Under the pieces are notes generated by a model that saw nothing but the letters and a program-made list of their open reading frames with translations, searched no databases and was not told where the DNA came from. From contig NZ_FXTP01000019.1 of the NCBI RefSeq assembly GCF_900182705.1, forward strand, positions 17,516-81,515: 64,000 bases of DNA, given 5' to 3'. The translations under genes were made by a program, and so were the position numbers. Shown here in pieces: positions 16,827 to 25,826 of this stretch (the first letter of the stretch is position 1; every line of letters starts with the position of its first letter). This stretch comes from Gracilimonas mengyeensis (GTDB taxonomy: Bacteria > Bacteroidota > Rhodothermia > Balneolales > Balneolaceae).

Positions 16827-18539
16827 ATGTTCGATCACTATCCCAAATGGTCCCAGGAATTTGCCAGAAAGTATCTCAGCCGTACCATCAACCAGTTTAT
16901 TTTGCATGGAAACGTCCATGATCTGGTTCCGCTCAAAGAAGAGAATGGTACCAAGTTCAACCGCCTGAAATCATTTTTGGCGGATGAGTTTTTCGGAGCC
17001 CGTGATTTCGTGATTTTTTATGATCGGGCTTCCGGTATCTATTTTCGGGATAAGGAATCGCAGGCAGATTTTAACCAAGCCATTGCCGGTCGTGATAGCC
17101 TGGTAGGGACCGAATATGCTCAGAAGATGCCTAAGGACCCTGTGCGTGTGATGTCGCTGCTGGAGCAGTATTTCCGCCTGCGGCTGGATCAAAAGAAAAG
17201 CGTGGGACTTATCATTGATTATGCGGAAACGATTGTGCCCATGAGCGATGCGGCCTCTATTGGCAACGAAGACCGTACGTCACTGGTGTATCTTTCCCGC
17301 TGGGCTCACGACCCAATGTTTTTGGCTTCTGATTTTACTACGGTGCTCATCACTGAAAACCTGGCTGACCTGAACAAGACGCTGGTGCAAAATCCCTATA
17401 CCACCGATATCAAAATTAATATTCCAGGTGAAAACGATCGCTTGAAGTTTATCCAGTTTGAAACGGAGAAGGATAGCTGGGAAGATTTATCGGAAGTAAA
17501 GCCAGAGATTGTGGCCCAGCAGACCGCGGGTTTGAATTTGGTAAATATCCGAAGTGTACTGTCTAATGCCCGCGAGAACAAAGAGAAAATCACTTTTGAA
17601 GGACTTTCTGAAGCTAAGAAGGAGCTGATTGAAGCCGAGGCCTATGGACTGCTGGAATTCGTGGAAACGCACTACACGCTGGATAATGTAGCCGGACACA
17701 AGCAAGTGAAGTCACACCTGCGTCAGGCGGTTAAGGCATTGAAAGCCGGCCGGCAGGATGTAATGCCCATGGGCTATTTGGTATGCGGTCCAGTGGGAAC
17801 CGGGAAGACCTTTTTGGTGACCTGCTTTGCCAGTGAGGTTGGAATTCCGATGGTAAAACTCAAAAACTTCCGAAGCCAATGGCAGGGCGTTACCGAGGGT
17901 AATCTCGAGAAAATACTTTCCCTGCTTAAAGCCATGGCACCTGTAGCCGTGATGATCGACGAAGCCGATGCCTACCTTGGCGATCGCGATGCCAGCGGTG
18001 ACAGTGGCGTTTCTAGCCGGGTATTCTCGCAAATAGCTACTTTTATGAGTGACACGGCTAACCGTGGACGCATTGTCTGGTTCCTCATGACCGCCCGCCC
18101 CGATTTAATGCCGGTGGATTTGAAGCGTCAGGGTCGTGCTGAAGAGCACCTTGCATTATTTCCTCCCCACACCGAAGAAGAACGGGTGGAATTATTTGAA
18201 GCTATGGCCAAGAAAACCGGCCTGACTTTATCCGAAGAATACATCCCAAAATTGATAGAGAAAGGCGAGAAAACCTTTTCCGGCGCCGATATGGAAGCGG
18301 CTCTGACACGAGCCAAATTCCGGGCTGCTTCGGCCAACGAAGAGGCTGTCACACCGGAAATCCTGGATGCGGCCCTGGCTGATTTTCTGCCGCCTACTTA
18401 TCCTGAAGAGGTAGAATTGCAGACACTAAGTGCGGTAATCGAATGTACTTCTAAGGAATTATTGCCTGAACGCTATCGGGATATGGACCGGGATGATATC
18501 CTATCTACCATTGAGGAACTGAAATTCCGGGTAGGATAA
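16827..18539 (+). CDS. AAA+ ATPase of unknown function
   Basis: 570 residues. The C-terminal AAA+ module is complete: Walker A GPVGTGKTFLVTCF (~residues 320-333), pore-loop-like FRSQWQGVTEGN, Walker B VAVMIDEADAYLGDRD (~375-390), sensor-type IVWFLMTARPDLMPVDLKRQGR with arginine fingers. The N-terminal ~270 residues look like a second, degenerate ATPase fold (VGLIIDYAETIVP at ~132, TVLITENLADLNKTL at ~172) lacking a P-loop. It therefore resembles two-module, CDC48-like remodelling ATPases with an inactive first module. No substrate is suggested by neighbours. In-frame ATG after AAAACC; no strong ribosome binding site. Confidence 0.8.
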   Translation: MFDHYPKWSQEFARKYLSRTINQFILHGNVHDLVPLKEENGTKFNRLKSFLADEFFGARDFVIFYDRASGIYFRDKESQADFNQAIAGRDSLVGTEYAQKMPKDPVRVMSLLEQYFRLRLDQKKSVGLIIDYAETIVPMSDAASIGNEDRTSLVYLSRWAHDPMFLASDFTTVLITENLADLNKTLVQNPYTTDIKINIPGENDRLKFIQFETEKDSWEDLSEVKPEIVAQQTAGLNLVNIRSVLSNARENKEKITFEGLSEAKKELIEAEAYGLLEFVETHYTLDNVAGHKQVKSHLRQAVKALKAGRQDVMPMGYLVCGPVGTGKTFLVTCFASEVGIPMVKLKNFRSQWQGVTEGNLEKILSLLKAMAPVAVMIDEADAYLGDRDASGDSGVSSRVFSQIATFMSDTANRGRIVWFLMTARPDLMPVDLKRQGRAEEHLALFPPHTEEERVELFEAMAKKTGLTLSEEYIPKLIEKGEKTFSGADMEAALTRAKFRAASANEEAVTPEILDAALADFLPPTYPEEVELQTLSAVIECTSKELLPERYRDMDRDDILSTIEELKFRVG

Positions 18540-18632
18540 ATCATTGTTTCTTAGTTTGTTGAGCCGCCTGAAATACCTGGCTTTTATTAATGTTTCTGTC
18601 ATCAGAAAATTATGAGCCTGTATTGGTTGTGT

Positions 18633-18682
18633 AGCCGATAATTCTATATACAGGCTTTAAAGCCGATAATTGTTTATATCGG
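18633..18682 (+). promoter_or_regulatory. Candidate operator upstream of the SatD-like gene
   Basis: AGCCGATAATT occurs twice in direct orientation, at 18633 and 18661, exactly 28 bases apart, and the second copy is followed by an inverted TATATCGG, making CCGATA-N8-TATCGG-like symmetry. The sites end about 22 bases before the ATG of a gene whose product has its own helix-turn-helix, which suggests autoregulation. No direct evidence. Confidence 0.4.
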
Positions 18683-18703
18683 ATAAAAAGCCTATAATAA
18701 GGC

Positions 18704-19321
18704 ATGACCAGCGTAATCACCGGAGATATCATCAATTCCCGAAATACGGAAGCCGAAAAGTGGCTAAAGCCGTTGAAAGAGGCTTTGGATGAAATTGGTT
18801 CACCCCCAAAAAGTTGGGAAATTTACCGGGGAGATAGTTTCCAAGCTGAAATTTTAAATCCCCTGGATGCCCTGCAGCATTCCATAGCCATAAAAGCTGC
18901 AGTAAAGCAAGTAAAGGGCGTTGATGTACGGATGTGTATAGGGATCGGTAAAAAGGAATTTGATGCCGCAACCATTAACGAATCAAACGGGGAGGCTTTT
19001 ATACGCTCGGGGGAAGGCTACGAACAGCTATCATCCCAGAAGCAGAACCTGATGGTGAAAACAGCAGATGAAGCCTTTGATGAAGAGATAAACCTATACC
19101 TGAGGCTGCTACTGGTGGCAATGGATAACTGGACGCCGAAATCAGCAGAATACGTACGGCTGAATTTTACCGGGGATTTGAAGCAAGAAGAAATAGCTAA
19201 GAAGCTGGGCATTACGCAATCGTCAGTAAGTGAGAGGCACAAGCGGGCGTACTTGGAGGAAGTTCGGGCGGTGATAAATCGCTATCGCAAAAAAACAGAA
19301 GCATTAGGTTATGAGAGATGA
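18704..19321 (+). CDS. SatD family protein with C-terminal helix-turn-helix
   Basis: 205 residues. The start SVITGDIINSRN is the SatD signature, followed by YRGDSFQAEI and VRMCIGIGKKE. Residues ~150-190 (LKQEEIAKKLGITQSSVSERHKRAYLEEV) form a sigma-region-4-like helix-turn-helix. SatD proteins are widespread, often sit with a DUF3307 membrane gene, and have no firmly established biochemistry. The next gene begins inside its stop (ATGA), so the two are coupled. Paired direct repeats upstream may be its binding sites. Confidence 0.8.
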   Translation: MTSVITGDIINSRNTEAEKWLKPLKEALDEIGSPPKSWEIYRGDSFQAEILNPLDALQHSIAIKAAVKQVKGVDVRMCIGIGKKEFDAATINESNGEAFIRSGEGYEQLSSQKQNLMVKTADEAFDEEINLYLRLLLVAMDNWTPKSAEYVRLNFTGDLKQEEIAKKLGITQSSVSERHKRAYLEEVRAVINRYRKKTEALGYER

Positions 19322-20079
19322 TTATACTGCTAAAACTTTTATTAGCCCATCTGATTGGGGACTTCGGTCTGCAGTTCAAGAAATGGGTAGATCATAAACG
19401 AAAATACCGGCTGAAGTCGGGCTATTTGTATCTGCATGTGGCCATCCATGCTGTAGCTACTTTGTTGTTGCTATGGCCTGAAATTAGCAGAAATCTGCTA
19501 TACCTGTGGATTCCGGCCATTGTCCTGGTAACTCATTTTATGATTGATGCAGGAAAGCTTATGCTAAGGAAAAGCAGCTCCAAAAATGCATCAAGCTGGG
19601 ATACCGCAAGAGAACAAATCCTCTTTTTTGCAGATCAGTTTTTACACGTTTTGGTCATATTCGGTATTTGGTTTTGGGTTGATGGGGGAGCAATGGTTCA
19701 AATTTCAGGTATTGTCAGTCAGCAAAACCTTTTACTTCTGCTTTGCCTCTTTTTCCTCACCCAACCGGCGGCTATCATCATAAAGATTCTGATTGCAGGG
19801 TGGCTTCCAAAAAACGAAAGCAAGGAAAAGAAAACACTGGCCAATGCCGGCCGCTACATAGGCATTCTGGAACGTTTGTTTGTATTTGGCTTTGTGGTAA
19901 GCGGAAATTGGTCGGGCATTGGTTTTTTGCTGGCCGCCAAGTCGGTATTCCGGTTTGGAGATTTGAAGGAAAAAGAGGGCATCAAACTTACCGAGTACAT
20001 TTTGATTGGCACGTTGCTGAGTTTTGGCCTCGCTATGCTGGTAAGTATTCTCTACTTAAAAGTGCGGATCTCCCTTTGA
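19318..20079 (+). CDS. DUF3307 multi-spanning membrane protein
   Basis: 253 residues with about six hydrophobic segments. The N-terminal LLKLLLAHLIGDFGLQFKKWVDHK and the following GYLYLHVAIHAV are characteristic of DUF3307 proteins, with conserved His and Asp residues in the first two helices. It overlaps the SatD-like gene by four bases; the SatD-DUF3307 pairing recurs in many genomes but its role is unknown. It ends 14 bases from the convergent phosphofructokinase gene. Confidence 0.8.
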   Translation: MIILLKLLLAHLIGDFGLQFKKWVDHKRKYRLKSGYLYLHVAIHAVATLLLLWPEISRNLLYLWIPAIVLVTHFMIDAGKLMLRKSSSKNASSWDTAREQILFFADQFLHVLVIFGIWFWVDGGAMVQISGIVSQQNLLLLLCLFFLTQPAAIIIKILIAGWLPKNESKEKKTLANAGRYIGILERLFVFGFVVSGNWSGIGFLLAAKSVFRFGDLKEKEGIKLTEYILIGTLLSFGLAMLVSILYLKVRISL

Positions 20080-20093
20080 TTCCAAAATTCCCC

Positions 20094-21188
20094 TTAGTCC
20101 CCAAAACTGATCCCAACACCGCGTGCTGTTTGTACTAAAAAACTCTGCGGGTCTACCTGATTGTAGATGGAGGTGGCTTCTTTCAAAGGCACCGAAGTAA
20201 TTTCGTTATCCACATAGGCCACCATCTCGCCAAACTTGGAAGCCATAGCCATTTCCATGGCTTTTACACCGAATTGGGTAGCCAATACACGATCGTAAGC
20301 TATAGGCTTGCCGCCTCGCTGCAGGTGTCCCAGCACCATTTCACGTATATCATGTTTAAAACCAGCGGCTTTAAGCTGCTCAGAAAGCTGATAAGCCACG
20401 CCGCCCAGCCGAACATTTTGGTAGCCGGTCTCATCGCTTTTACGGGATACAACCGTGCCGTCTTTAGGTTTTGCTCCTTCAGCAATTACAATATTGGCAA
20501 AGCCTTTGCCGGCTGTATATCGCTGGTTTAAGCGTTTAACCAGTTTATCAATATCATACGGAATTTCTGGAATCAGGCATACTTCTGCTCCACCGGCAAC
20601 AGCGGCGTGCAGGGCAATCCAGCCGGCATTACGCCCCATTACTTCCATAATCATCAGCCGGTGGTGAGACTCGGCGGTAGTGACCAGTTTATCTACTCCA
20701 TCGGTGGCAATTTCTACGGCTGTTTGGAAGCCAAAGGTGTAATCGGTAGAGGAGAGGTCGTTATCTATGGTTTTGGGCACGCCAATCATATTGAGGCCTT
20801 TCTCATACAAGGCCTGACTTATGCGCTGGGAACCATCACCTCCAATATTAATAACCGCTTCAAAACCCTCTTTTTTTAAGAAATCAATCATTTCGTCCGA
20901 ACGGTCCTCGGTGGTCCAGCTTCCGTCATCGTTTTGCACCGGCCAGGTAAAAGGGCCACCCTTGGTTGTGGTTTGCAGAATGGTACCTCCTTTCACATGA
21001 ATACCACTAACGGTTCTATTTGTGAGGGGGATAATTTCTTTAGGCTCTCTCAGCACACCATTAAAGGCCTCAATGCTTCCAAAAACCTGCCAGTCATTTT
21101 CTTGTTCGGCTCTTTTTACAATGGCTCGTATAACAGCATTCAATCCCGGGCAATCTCCTCCGCCGGTCAATACAAGTAATTTCTTCAT
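20094..21188 (-). CDS. pfkA: 6-phosphofructokinase
   Basis: 364 residues. Motifs: TGGGDCPGLNAVIR at the N-terminus, INIGGDGSQ (nucleotide site), GVPKTIDNDLSSTDYTFGF (catalytic Asp in TIDND), MEVMGRNAGWIAL, and GHLQRGGKPIAYDR near the C-terminus. The residue matching E. coli Gly104 is Gly (GGDGS), which favours ATP as donor, while the residue matching Gly124 is Lys (PKTIDND) as in PPi-dependent enzymes. This Gly/Lys combination is known in ATP-dependent actinobacterial enzymes, so I infer ATP use. It phosphorylates fructose 6-phosphate in glycolysis. Confidence 0.93.
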   Translation of the reverse strand: MKKLLVLTGGGDCPGLNAVIRAIVKRAEQENDWQVFGSIEAFNGVLREPKEIIPLTNRTVSGIHVKGGTILQTTTKGGPFTWPVQNDDGSWTTEDRSDEMIDFLKKEGFEAVINIGGDGSQRISQALYEKGLNMIGVPKTIDNDLSSTDYTFGFQTAVEIATDGVDKLVTTAESHHRLMIMEVMGRNAGWIALHAAVAGGAEVCLIPEIPYDIDKLVKRLNQRYTAGKGFANIVIAEGAKPKDGTVVSRKSDETGYQNVRLGGVAYQLSEQLKAAGFKHDIREMVLGHLQRGGKPIAYDRVLATQFGVKAMEMAMASKFGEMVAYVDNEITSVPLKEATSIYNQVDPQSFLVQTARGVGISFGD

Positions 21189-21319
21189 AATGAGAATTAA
21201 TAAAAGGTTAGATGCTTACTTACATTCTATACTAAAATAGTCTTTATCGGGGATTTTTATCTATTTAATTCAAAATATGTATCATCCACCACGCAACCTG
21301 AACTATAAAACCACCGATC

Positions 21320-22081
21320 ATGAAGAAACTTCTATTACTGTTTATTGCCATAACTTTTACTCTTTCCGGAGTAGCCGTTGCCCAGAGCGGTCAATTCAAT
21401 GCGCTTTTATTTACTAAAACAGATGGTTGGCACCATGAATCTATTAATGAAGGTGTAGATGCCATCCGAGAGTTGGGCGAGCGACACATGTTCCATGTGA
21501 ACTGGCAGGAGATGACCGGAGTGTTCACAGACGAAGGTTTATCAAATTACGATGTTATTATCTTCTTAAACACAACAGGGGATGTACTTAATGAAGATCA
21601 GCAAGCGGCAGTGGAGCGTTTTATCCAGTCGGGTAAGGGCTTTGTAGGGATACATTCGGCTTCAGATACAGAATACGAGTGGGAGTGGTATACTCAGCTG
21701 GTAGGTCGCATGTTTAAGACGCATCCAAAGATTGAAACGGCGGAGATCACGGTAAGGGAGAACAACTTCCCCGGGCTGGAACGCTATCCGAAATCCCGGT
21801 GGTGGACTGACGAATGGTATGAATTTGGGGAAGAAAAAGCGGATGGCTTAAACTATCTGATCACAGTAGACGAGGATACCTACGATGTGACGGACGACTG
21901 GGGGCAGGGCAGGGCAAAAGGCATGGGGGATTTTCACCCCGTAGCTTGGTACCACGAGTTTGACGGAGGGCGTTCTTTCTACACAGCGATGGGACATATG
22001 CCGGAAAACTATCGGGATGATTTATTCCTGGAGCACATTTGGGGTGGTATCCTCTGGGCGGCAACCGGCAAAGGGCTTTAA
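21320..22081 (+). CDS. Secreted ThuA-domain protein
   Basis: 253 residues with a clear signal peptide (MKKLLLLFIAITFTLSGVAVAQ, cleavage near AVAQ). The rest is a ThuA/glutamine-amidotransferase-like fold: FNALLFTKTDGWHHESI, YDVIIFLNTTGDVLNEDQQ, FVGIHSASDTEYEWEWY, WYEFG and PVAWYHEFDGGRSFYTAMGHMPENY. ThuA-like proteins are linked to sugar (trehalose) utilisation and often stand beside oxidoreductases in Bacteroidota; the biochemical activity is uncertain. Here it is followed by an NAD(P)-binding protein gene at a 92-base distance. Confidence 0.88.
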   Translation: MKKLLLLFIAITFTLSGVAVAQSGQFNALLFTKTDGWHHESINEGVDAIRELGERHMFHVNWQEMTGVFTDEGLSNYDVIIFLNTTGDVLNEDQQAAVERFIQSGKGFVGIHSASDTEYEWEWYTQLVGRMFKTHPKIETAEITVRENNFPGLERYPKSRWWTDEWYEFGEEKADGLNYLITVDEDTYDVTDDWGQGRAKGMGDFHPVAWYHEFDGGRSFYTAMGHMPENYRDDLFLEHIWGGILWAATGKGL

Positions 22082-22173
22082 GGCTAACAACTTCTTCCAA
22101 ATATTGAAACGATTTAGGTGCCGGTTGCATTACTTTACTAAATGATAAATCAAATAAATATTACACTTAGATC

Positions 22174-22818
22174 ATGAAAGTATTAGTAATTGGCGCAAAC
22201 GGACAAATTGGCCAACGATTGGTGAAAAAGCTGAAAGATGCCGGGCACAATCCTAAAGCCATGATCCGAAAAGAAGAGCAGAAATCGAAGTTTGAGGAAG
22301 AGGGAATTGAAACGGTTTTAGGTGACCTGGAAGAAGATTTTTCCCATGCTTACGAAGGTGTGGATGCGGTAGTATTTACGGCAGGTTCTGGCGCTCAAAC
22401 CCCTAAATCCCAAACGAAAGTCATTGATCAAAACGGAGCCATTAAGGCCGTTAATGAAGCTGGTAAGGCCGGCACTGAGCGTTTTATAATGGTTAGTGCT
22501 TTGTTGGCAAATCGTAGCACAGAGCTATGGTCTGAGCCCATGCAGCATTATTATGAGGCTAAATCTACAGCAGATGAACATCTGCGAAAATCAGGATTAG
22601 ACTACACGGTACTGATGCCCGGCCGCCTTACAAATGATGAAGGAACCGGAAAGATAGAATTAAGTGAAGAAATTGAAGTAGATGATCGTACGATTACCCG
22701 CGATGATGTGGCATCCGTTATCGTTGCTATCCTGGATGAAGAATCTACTTTTGGGAAAGACTTAGAGCTGCTTCAAGGCGAAAATTCTATCGAAGAAGCC
22801 ATTAATAGCATAAATTAG
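22174..22818 (+). CDS. NAD(P)-binding atypical SDR (YwnB/SDR_a5-like)
   Basis: 214 residues with a Rossmann start MKVLVIGANGQIGQRLVKKLKDAGH (GxxGxxG), an acidic-to-basic second strand AMIRKEEQ that favours NADP, DAVVFTAGSGA and a YYEAKSTADEHLRKSGLDYTVLMPGRL segment typical of the NmrA-like/SDR_a5 group. Such proteins are flavin reductases or redox sensors; the substrate is not evident. A WrbA quinone reductase gene follows, so both may belong to an electrophile or redox stress response. Confidence 0.87.
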   Translation: MKVLVIGANGQIGQRLVKKLKDAGHNPKAMIRKEEQKSKFEEEGIETVLGDLEEDFSHAYEGVDAVVFTAGSGAQTPKSQTKVIDQNGAIKAVNEAGKAGTERFIMVSALLANRSTELWSEPMQHYYEAKSTADEHLRKSGLDYTVLMPGRLTNDEGTGKIELSEEIEVDDRTITRDDVASVIVAILDEESTFGKDLELLQGENSIEEAINSIN

Positions 22819-22900
22819 TTTAACATGGAACAATTTCTCTGCTGATTTGTTTGGATACCTGTAACACGTAGAATAATACAAACTAAAAAGGACAGAGATC

Positions 22901-23533
22901 ATGAGTGACGTTAAAACTGCGATCATATATTACAGTTCAACAGGCGTAAATTATCAACTGGCTCAGTGGGCTGCCGAAAGTGCAAAGGAAAACGGTTCAG
23001 AGGTGCGCCTACGAAAAGTAGAGGAGTTGGCCCCGGAACAGGCAATAGAACAGAATCCTGCATGGAAAGAACATTATGAAGCTACAAAAGATGTAGAAAC
23101 TGCTTCCATGGATGATTTGGAATGGGCCGATACTATTGTATTCAGTGCTCCAACCAGATATGGTAATGTTCCTGCACAGTTAAAACAGTTTCTGGATTCA
23201 ACAGGACCGCTATGGCAACAGGGAAAGCTGGTGAATAAAGTAGTAACCGGTATGACAAGTGCCATTAACCCGCATGGTGGACAAGAGGAAACCCTGCTAT
23301 CATTATACACAACCATGCATCACTGGGGTTCCATTGTAGTATCTCCGGGATATACGGATGATGCCGTTTATGCAGCCGGAGGCAATCCTTATGGTACTTC
23401 AGTAGCTGCCGACATGGAAGGCAATATGAATGTGGAAGATACAGATATCATAAAACAGGCCGTACACCATCAGGTTAAGCGTGCGGTAGGTATTGCTGAA
23501 AGTATAGTGGCAAGCGATGCTGTATCCGTATAA
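22901..23533 (+). CDS. wrbA: NAD(P)H:quinone oxidoreductase WrbA-like flavoprotein
   Basis: 210 residues. The FMN-binding loop AIIYYSSTGVNYQLA, the APTRYGNVPAQLKQFLDSTGPLWQQGKL segment and GGQEETLLSLYTTMHHWGSIVVSPGY with GNPYGTS are WrbA hallmarks. The enzyme reduces quinones by two electrons at the expense of NAD(P)H. A purine-rich AAAGGACAGAG precedes the ATG by a few bases, a plausible ribosome binding site. It is convergent with azurin, with a shared terminator region in between. Confidence 0.93.
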   Translation: MSDVKTAIIYYSSTGVNYQLAQWAAESAKENGSEVRLRKVEELAPEQAIEQNPAWKEHYEATKDVETASMDDLEWADTIVFSAPTRYGNVPAQLKQFLDSTGPLWQQGKLVNKVVTGMTSAINPHGGQEETLLSLYTTMHHWGSIVVSPGYTDDAVYAAGGNPYGTSVAADMEGNMNVEDTDIIKQAVHHQVKRAVGIAESIVASDAVSV

Positions 23534-23627
23534 TGGCTTAAGCAGATTGCTTTAAAAGCTATCGAGAGATGGATTATTTTTAGCTTACACTCTAATAAAC
23601 CCCAATCCATCACCGAAAAAAACGCAA

Positions 23628-23662
23628 TAAAAAACCCCGGATGGTGTCAACAATCCGGGGTT
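23628..23662 (-). terminator. Rho-independent terminator for azurin
   Basis: A perfect 10-bp stem AACCCCGGAT/ATCCGGGGTT (23633-23642 with 23653-23662), loop of 10 bases. Read on the reverse strand it is followed by a run of T (complement of 23628-23634), ending the azurin transcript. The forward side lacks a comparable T run. Confidence 0.8.
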
Positions 23663-23713
23663 ATTAGGGGTACAAATATAGTAGTTTAGTTTAGGTATGC
23701 TATGAGTTAACTA

Positions 23714-24154
23714 CTATTCTACGATAAACTTTCCTTTCATCATGGCATAGTGGCCAGGGAAACTGCAAATGAAGTCGTATGTTCCAGCTTCAGGTGCGGT
23801 AAATTCTATAGTTGTTTCCTGTCCGCCGCCAATTAATTTAGTATGTGTGATTACATTCTCAGAATCTTCTGGGATGTACTCATTTCCTGCAAATTTTGAA
23901 GCTGCAGCACCAAATTTGTTAATGTCAGTGCCTTGGGTTAGCAATACCCAGTTGTGGCCCATAGCTGCTTTTGGCAGTTTGCCCACATGCTTCAGTGTCA
24001 AAACCACGGTTTGACCCGCTTCAACTTTAATTTCGTCTAAGTTAAACTGCATTTTATCATTGCCTTCGATCGTTATTTCAACGGTATCTTGGGCAAATGC
24101 AGCGCTGCTCAATGCCAGCGTAAAAATTGTCAAAATGGATAATAGGAATCTCAT
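23714..24154 (-). CDS. Azurin (type 1 blue copper protein)
   Basis: 146 residues with signal peptide (FLLSILTIFTLALSSAAFAQ). The type 1 copper ligands are all visible: His in GHNWVL, Cys and His in FICSFPGHYAMMKG, and the axial Met in the same loop. VTVTLKHVGKLPK-like text (here VVLTLKHVGKLPKAAMGHNWVLL) is typical of azurin. It carries electrons in the periplasm, for example between cytochromes and terminal oxidases or reductases; no partner is encoded nearby. A single-gene unit with its own terminator. Confidence 0.95.
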   Translation of the reverse strand: MRFLLSILTIFTLALSSAAFAQDTVEITIEGNDKMQFNLDEIKVEAGQTVVLTLKHVGKLPKAAMGHNWVLLTQGTDINKFGAAASKFAGNEYIPEDSENVITHTKLIGGGQETTIEFTAPEAGTYDFICSFPGHYAMMKGKFIVE

Positions 24155-24392
24155 AGTATTGATGATTTTTGATTTTTATTTATCTGCGAACCGACCTCGA
24201 TAATTTCGGATACGCATGTCTTATTTTGCACTTCCAAAATCAGGGTTCATTGTGAACATTTTGTGAAGAACCCGGAGTTTTTTTCTTCATAAACCAAAAA
24301 GTAGCATGAAACACACTCAGCCAAAAAAAATCCGGAAAAGGAAATTCAAAATGATATTTTGAAGCGTCAATATTAATCCAAGGAGCAGAATT

Positions 24393-25379
24393 ATGGATAT
24401 GGTACGATGGGGCGTTTTAAGCACCGCAAATATTGGAACAGAACATGTAATACCTGGCATGCAAAAAGGAAAATTGTGCTCAGTAGAAGCCATTGCCTCC
24501 CGGAGTAAAGAGAAGGCCGAAAGGGTGGCAGCTCAGTTGGATATTGAAAAAGCCTATGGTTCCTACGAACAGTTACTGGCCGATGCTAATATCGATGCTA
24601 TTTACATTCCATTACCCAACCATATGCATGTAGAGTGGACGATAGAAGCTCTGGAAGCCGGCAAGCATGTTTTATGTGAGAAACCCATCAGCATGAACAG
24701 AGAGGAGGCGGAAAAGCTGGCAAGGTCCGTTGAGGATTTTCCAGACCTGAAAGTGATGGAAGCATTCATGTATCGTTTTCATCCCCAGTGGGATCAGGTA
24801 AAACAATGGTTAAAGGAAGAAAAGGTGGGGCGGATTACTAGTATTGATTCCATTTTTACCTACTTCAACAACAACCCGGATAATATCAGAAATAAAGCGG
24901 AGATAGGCGGGGGAGGTATGCTCGATATTGGTTGTTACTGCTTATCTGCCTCCCGTTATATTTTGCATGATGAGCCGGTACAAGTTTTTGCTGAAATGGA
25001 CTTTGATCCCGAGTTTGAAACGGATCGCTTGGCCACCGGGGTACTTACTTTTCCCGGCTGCAGTGCTACTTTCACCTGTTCAACCCAGAGTAGTCCTACA
25101 CAAAAACTTACCATTTTGGGTACCGAGGGAATTATCGAAATGGATATTCCCTTTAATCCTTTGCTGGCAACCACCACTGTATATTTGAAAAAAGATGGAG
25201 AAATAGTGGAAAAGAAAGAGTTTAGTGCGGACCACTACACCCTGCAAGGCGATGCATTTTCCAAAGCCATACTGGATGACACCGAAGTGCCAACACCATT
25301 GGAAGATGCGCTTGCTAACATGAAGGTGATTGATGCCTTATTTGAAAGTGCAAAAAGGCAGGCCGTAATAAAGCTGTGA
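24393..25379 (+). CDS. Gfo/Idh/MocA family oxidoreductase
   Basis: 328 residues. The N-terminal Rossmann domain has WGVLSTANIGTEHVIPG, AIASRSKEKAE and the family signature DAIYIPLPNHMHVEWTIEALEAGKHVLCEKPISMN with the conserved EKP lysine; the C-terminal domain has MYRFHPQW and GGGMLDIGCYCLSASRYI, where the Asp/His-type catalytic residues usually lie. Members oxidise or reduce sugar-like alcohols with NAD(P). AAGGAGCAGAATT directly before the ATG is a good ribosome binding site. Substrate unknown. Confidence 0.92.
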   Translation: MDMVRWGVLSTANIGTEHVIPGMQKGKLCSVEAIASRSKEKAERVAAQLDIEKAYGSYEQLLADANIDAIYIPLPNHMHVEWTIEALEAGKHVLCEKPISMNREEAEKLARSVEDFPDLKVMEAFMYRFHPQWDQVKQWLKEEKVGRITSIDSIFTYFNNNPDNIRNKAEIGGGGMLDIGCYCLSASRYILHDEPVQVFAEMDFDPEFETDRLATGVLTFPGCSATFTCSTQSSPTQKLTILGTEGIIEMDIPFNPLLATTTVYLKKDGEIVEKKEFSADHYTLQGDAFSKAILDDTEVPTPLEDALANMKVIDALFESAKRQAVIKL

Positions 25380-25426
25380 GGAAAAGAGTAACAGATAATG
25401 GCCTGTTCTGTGCCTTTTATAGTCGG

Positions 25427-25684
25427 TTACACTTTCAAATCTATATTCTTGCCAACTTTTTTATTCCCTGATTTTGGCTGTCTGAGCCCTGATTTCACCT
25501 TTTCTACTTTGTATTCAGAGAGGGTATCAGGATTGATAGTAACCTCATCGTCAATTTCAAAAGGCTTCTCGGGCTGTTCCTGGTTTTCTTTACGCTCCTT
25601 TTTCTCTCGCTCCTTGGTCTCCTCCTTGTATTTGAGGAGCTCGGGCAATTTTCGAAGTCGTGATATTTTTGGAACAAGTGACAT
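25427..25684 (-). CDS. Small charged protein downstream of fliA, unknown function
   Basis: 85 residues, very rich in Lys and Glu, with a charged helix (KYKEETKEREKKERKENQEQPEK, given in part) and a tail VTINPDTLSEYKVEKVKSGL. I recognise no family. It lies 142 bases downstream of fliA on the same strand. A CGATAA hexamer on the reverse strand at 25723-25718, 34 bases before its ATG, resembles the sigma28 -10 box seen before the flagellins, but the matching -35 (TTAATA) is poor. The codon use looks native, so I accept it as a probable gene; a link to motility is only suggested by position. Confidence 0.55.
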   Translation of the reverse strand: MSLVPKISRLRKLPELLKYKEETKEREKKERKENQEQPEKPFEIDDEVTINPDTLSEYKVEKVKSGLRQPKSGNKKVGKNIDLKV

Positions 25685-25826
25685 AATGAAATACCTATAT
25701 ATAATTTAGATACTTCATTATCGGTTCAACAACCGAAGTTATTAAGTTAGAATCATAAAGAAGTTTGTAGAGCCTCCCTGATAGGCTATAAACCTGATAT
25801 TTGTTTATGATGAAAGCATGTACCTG

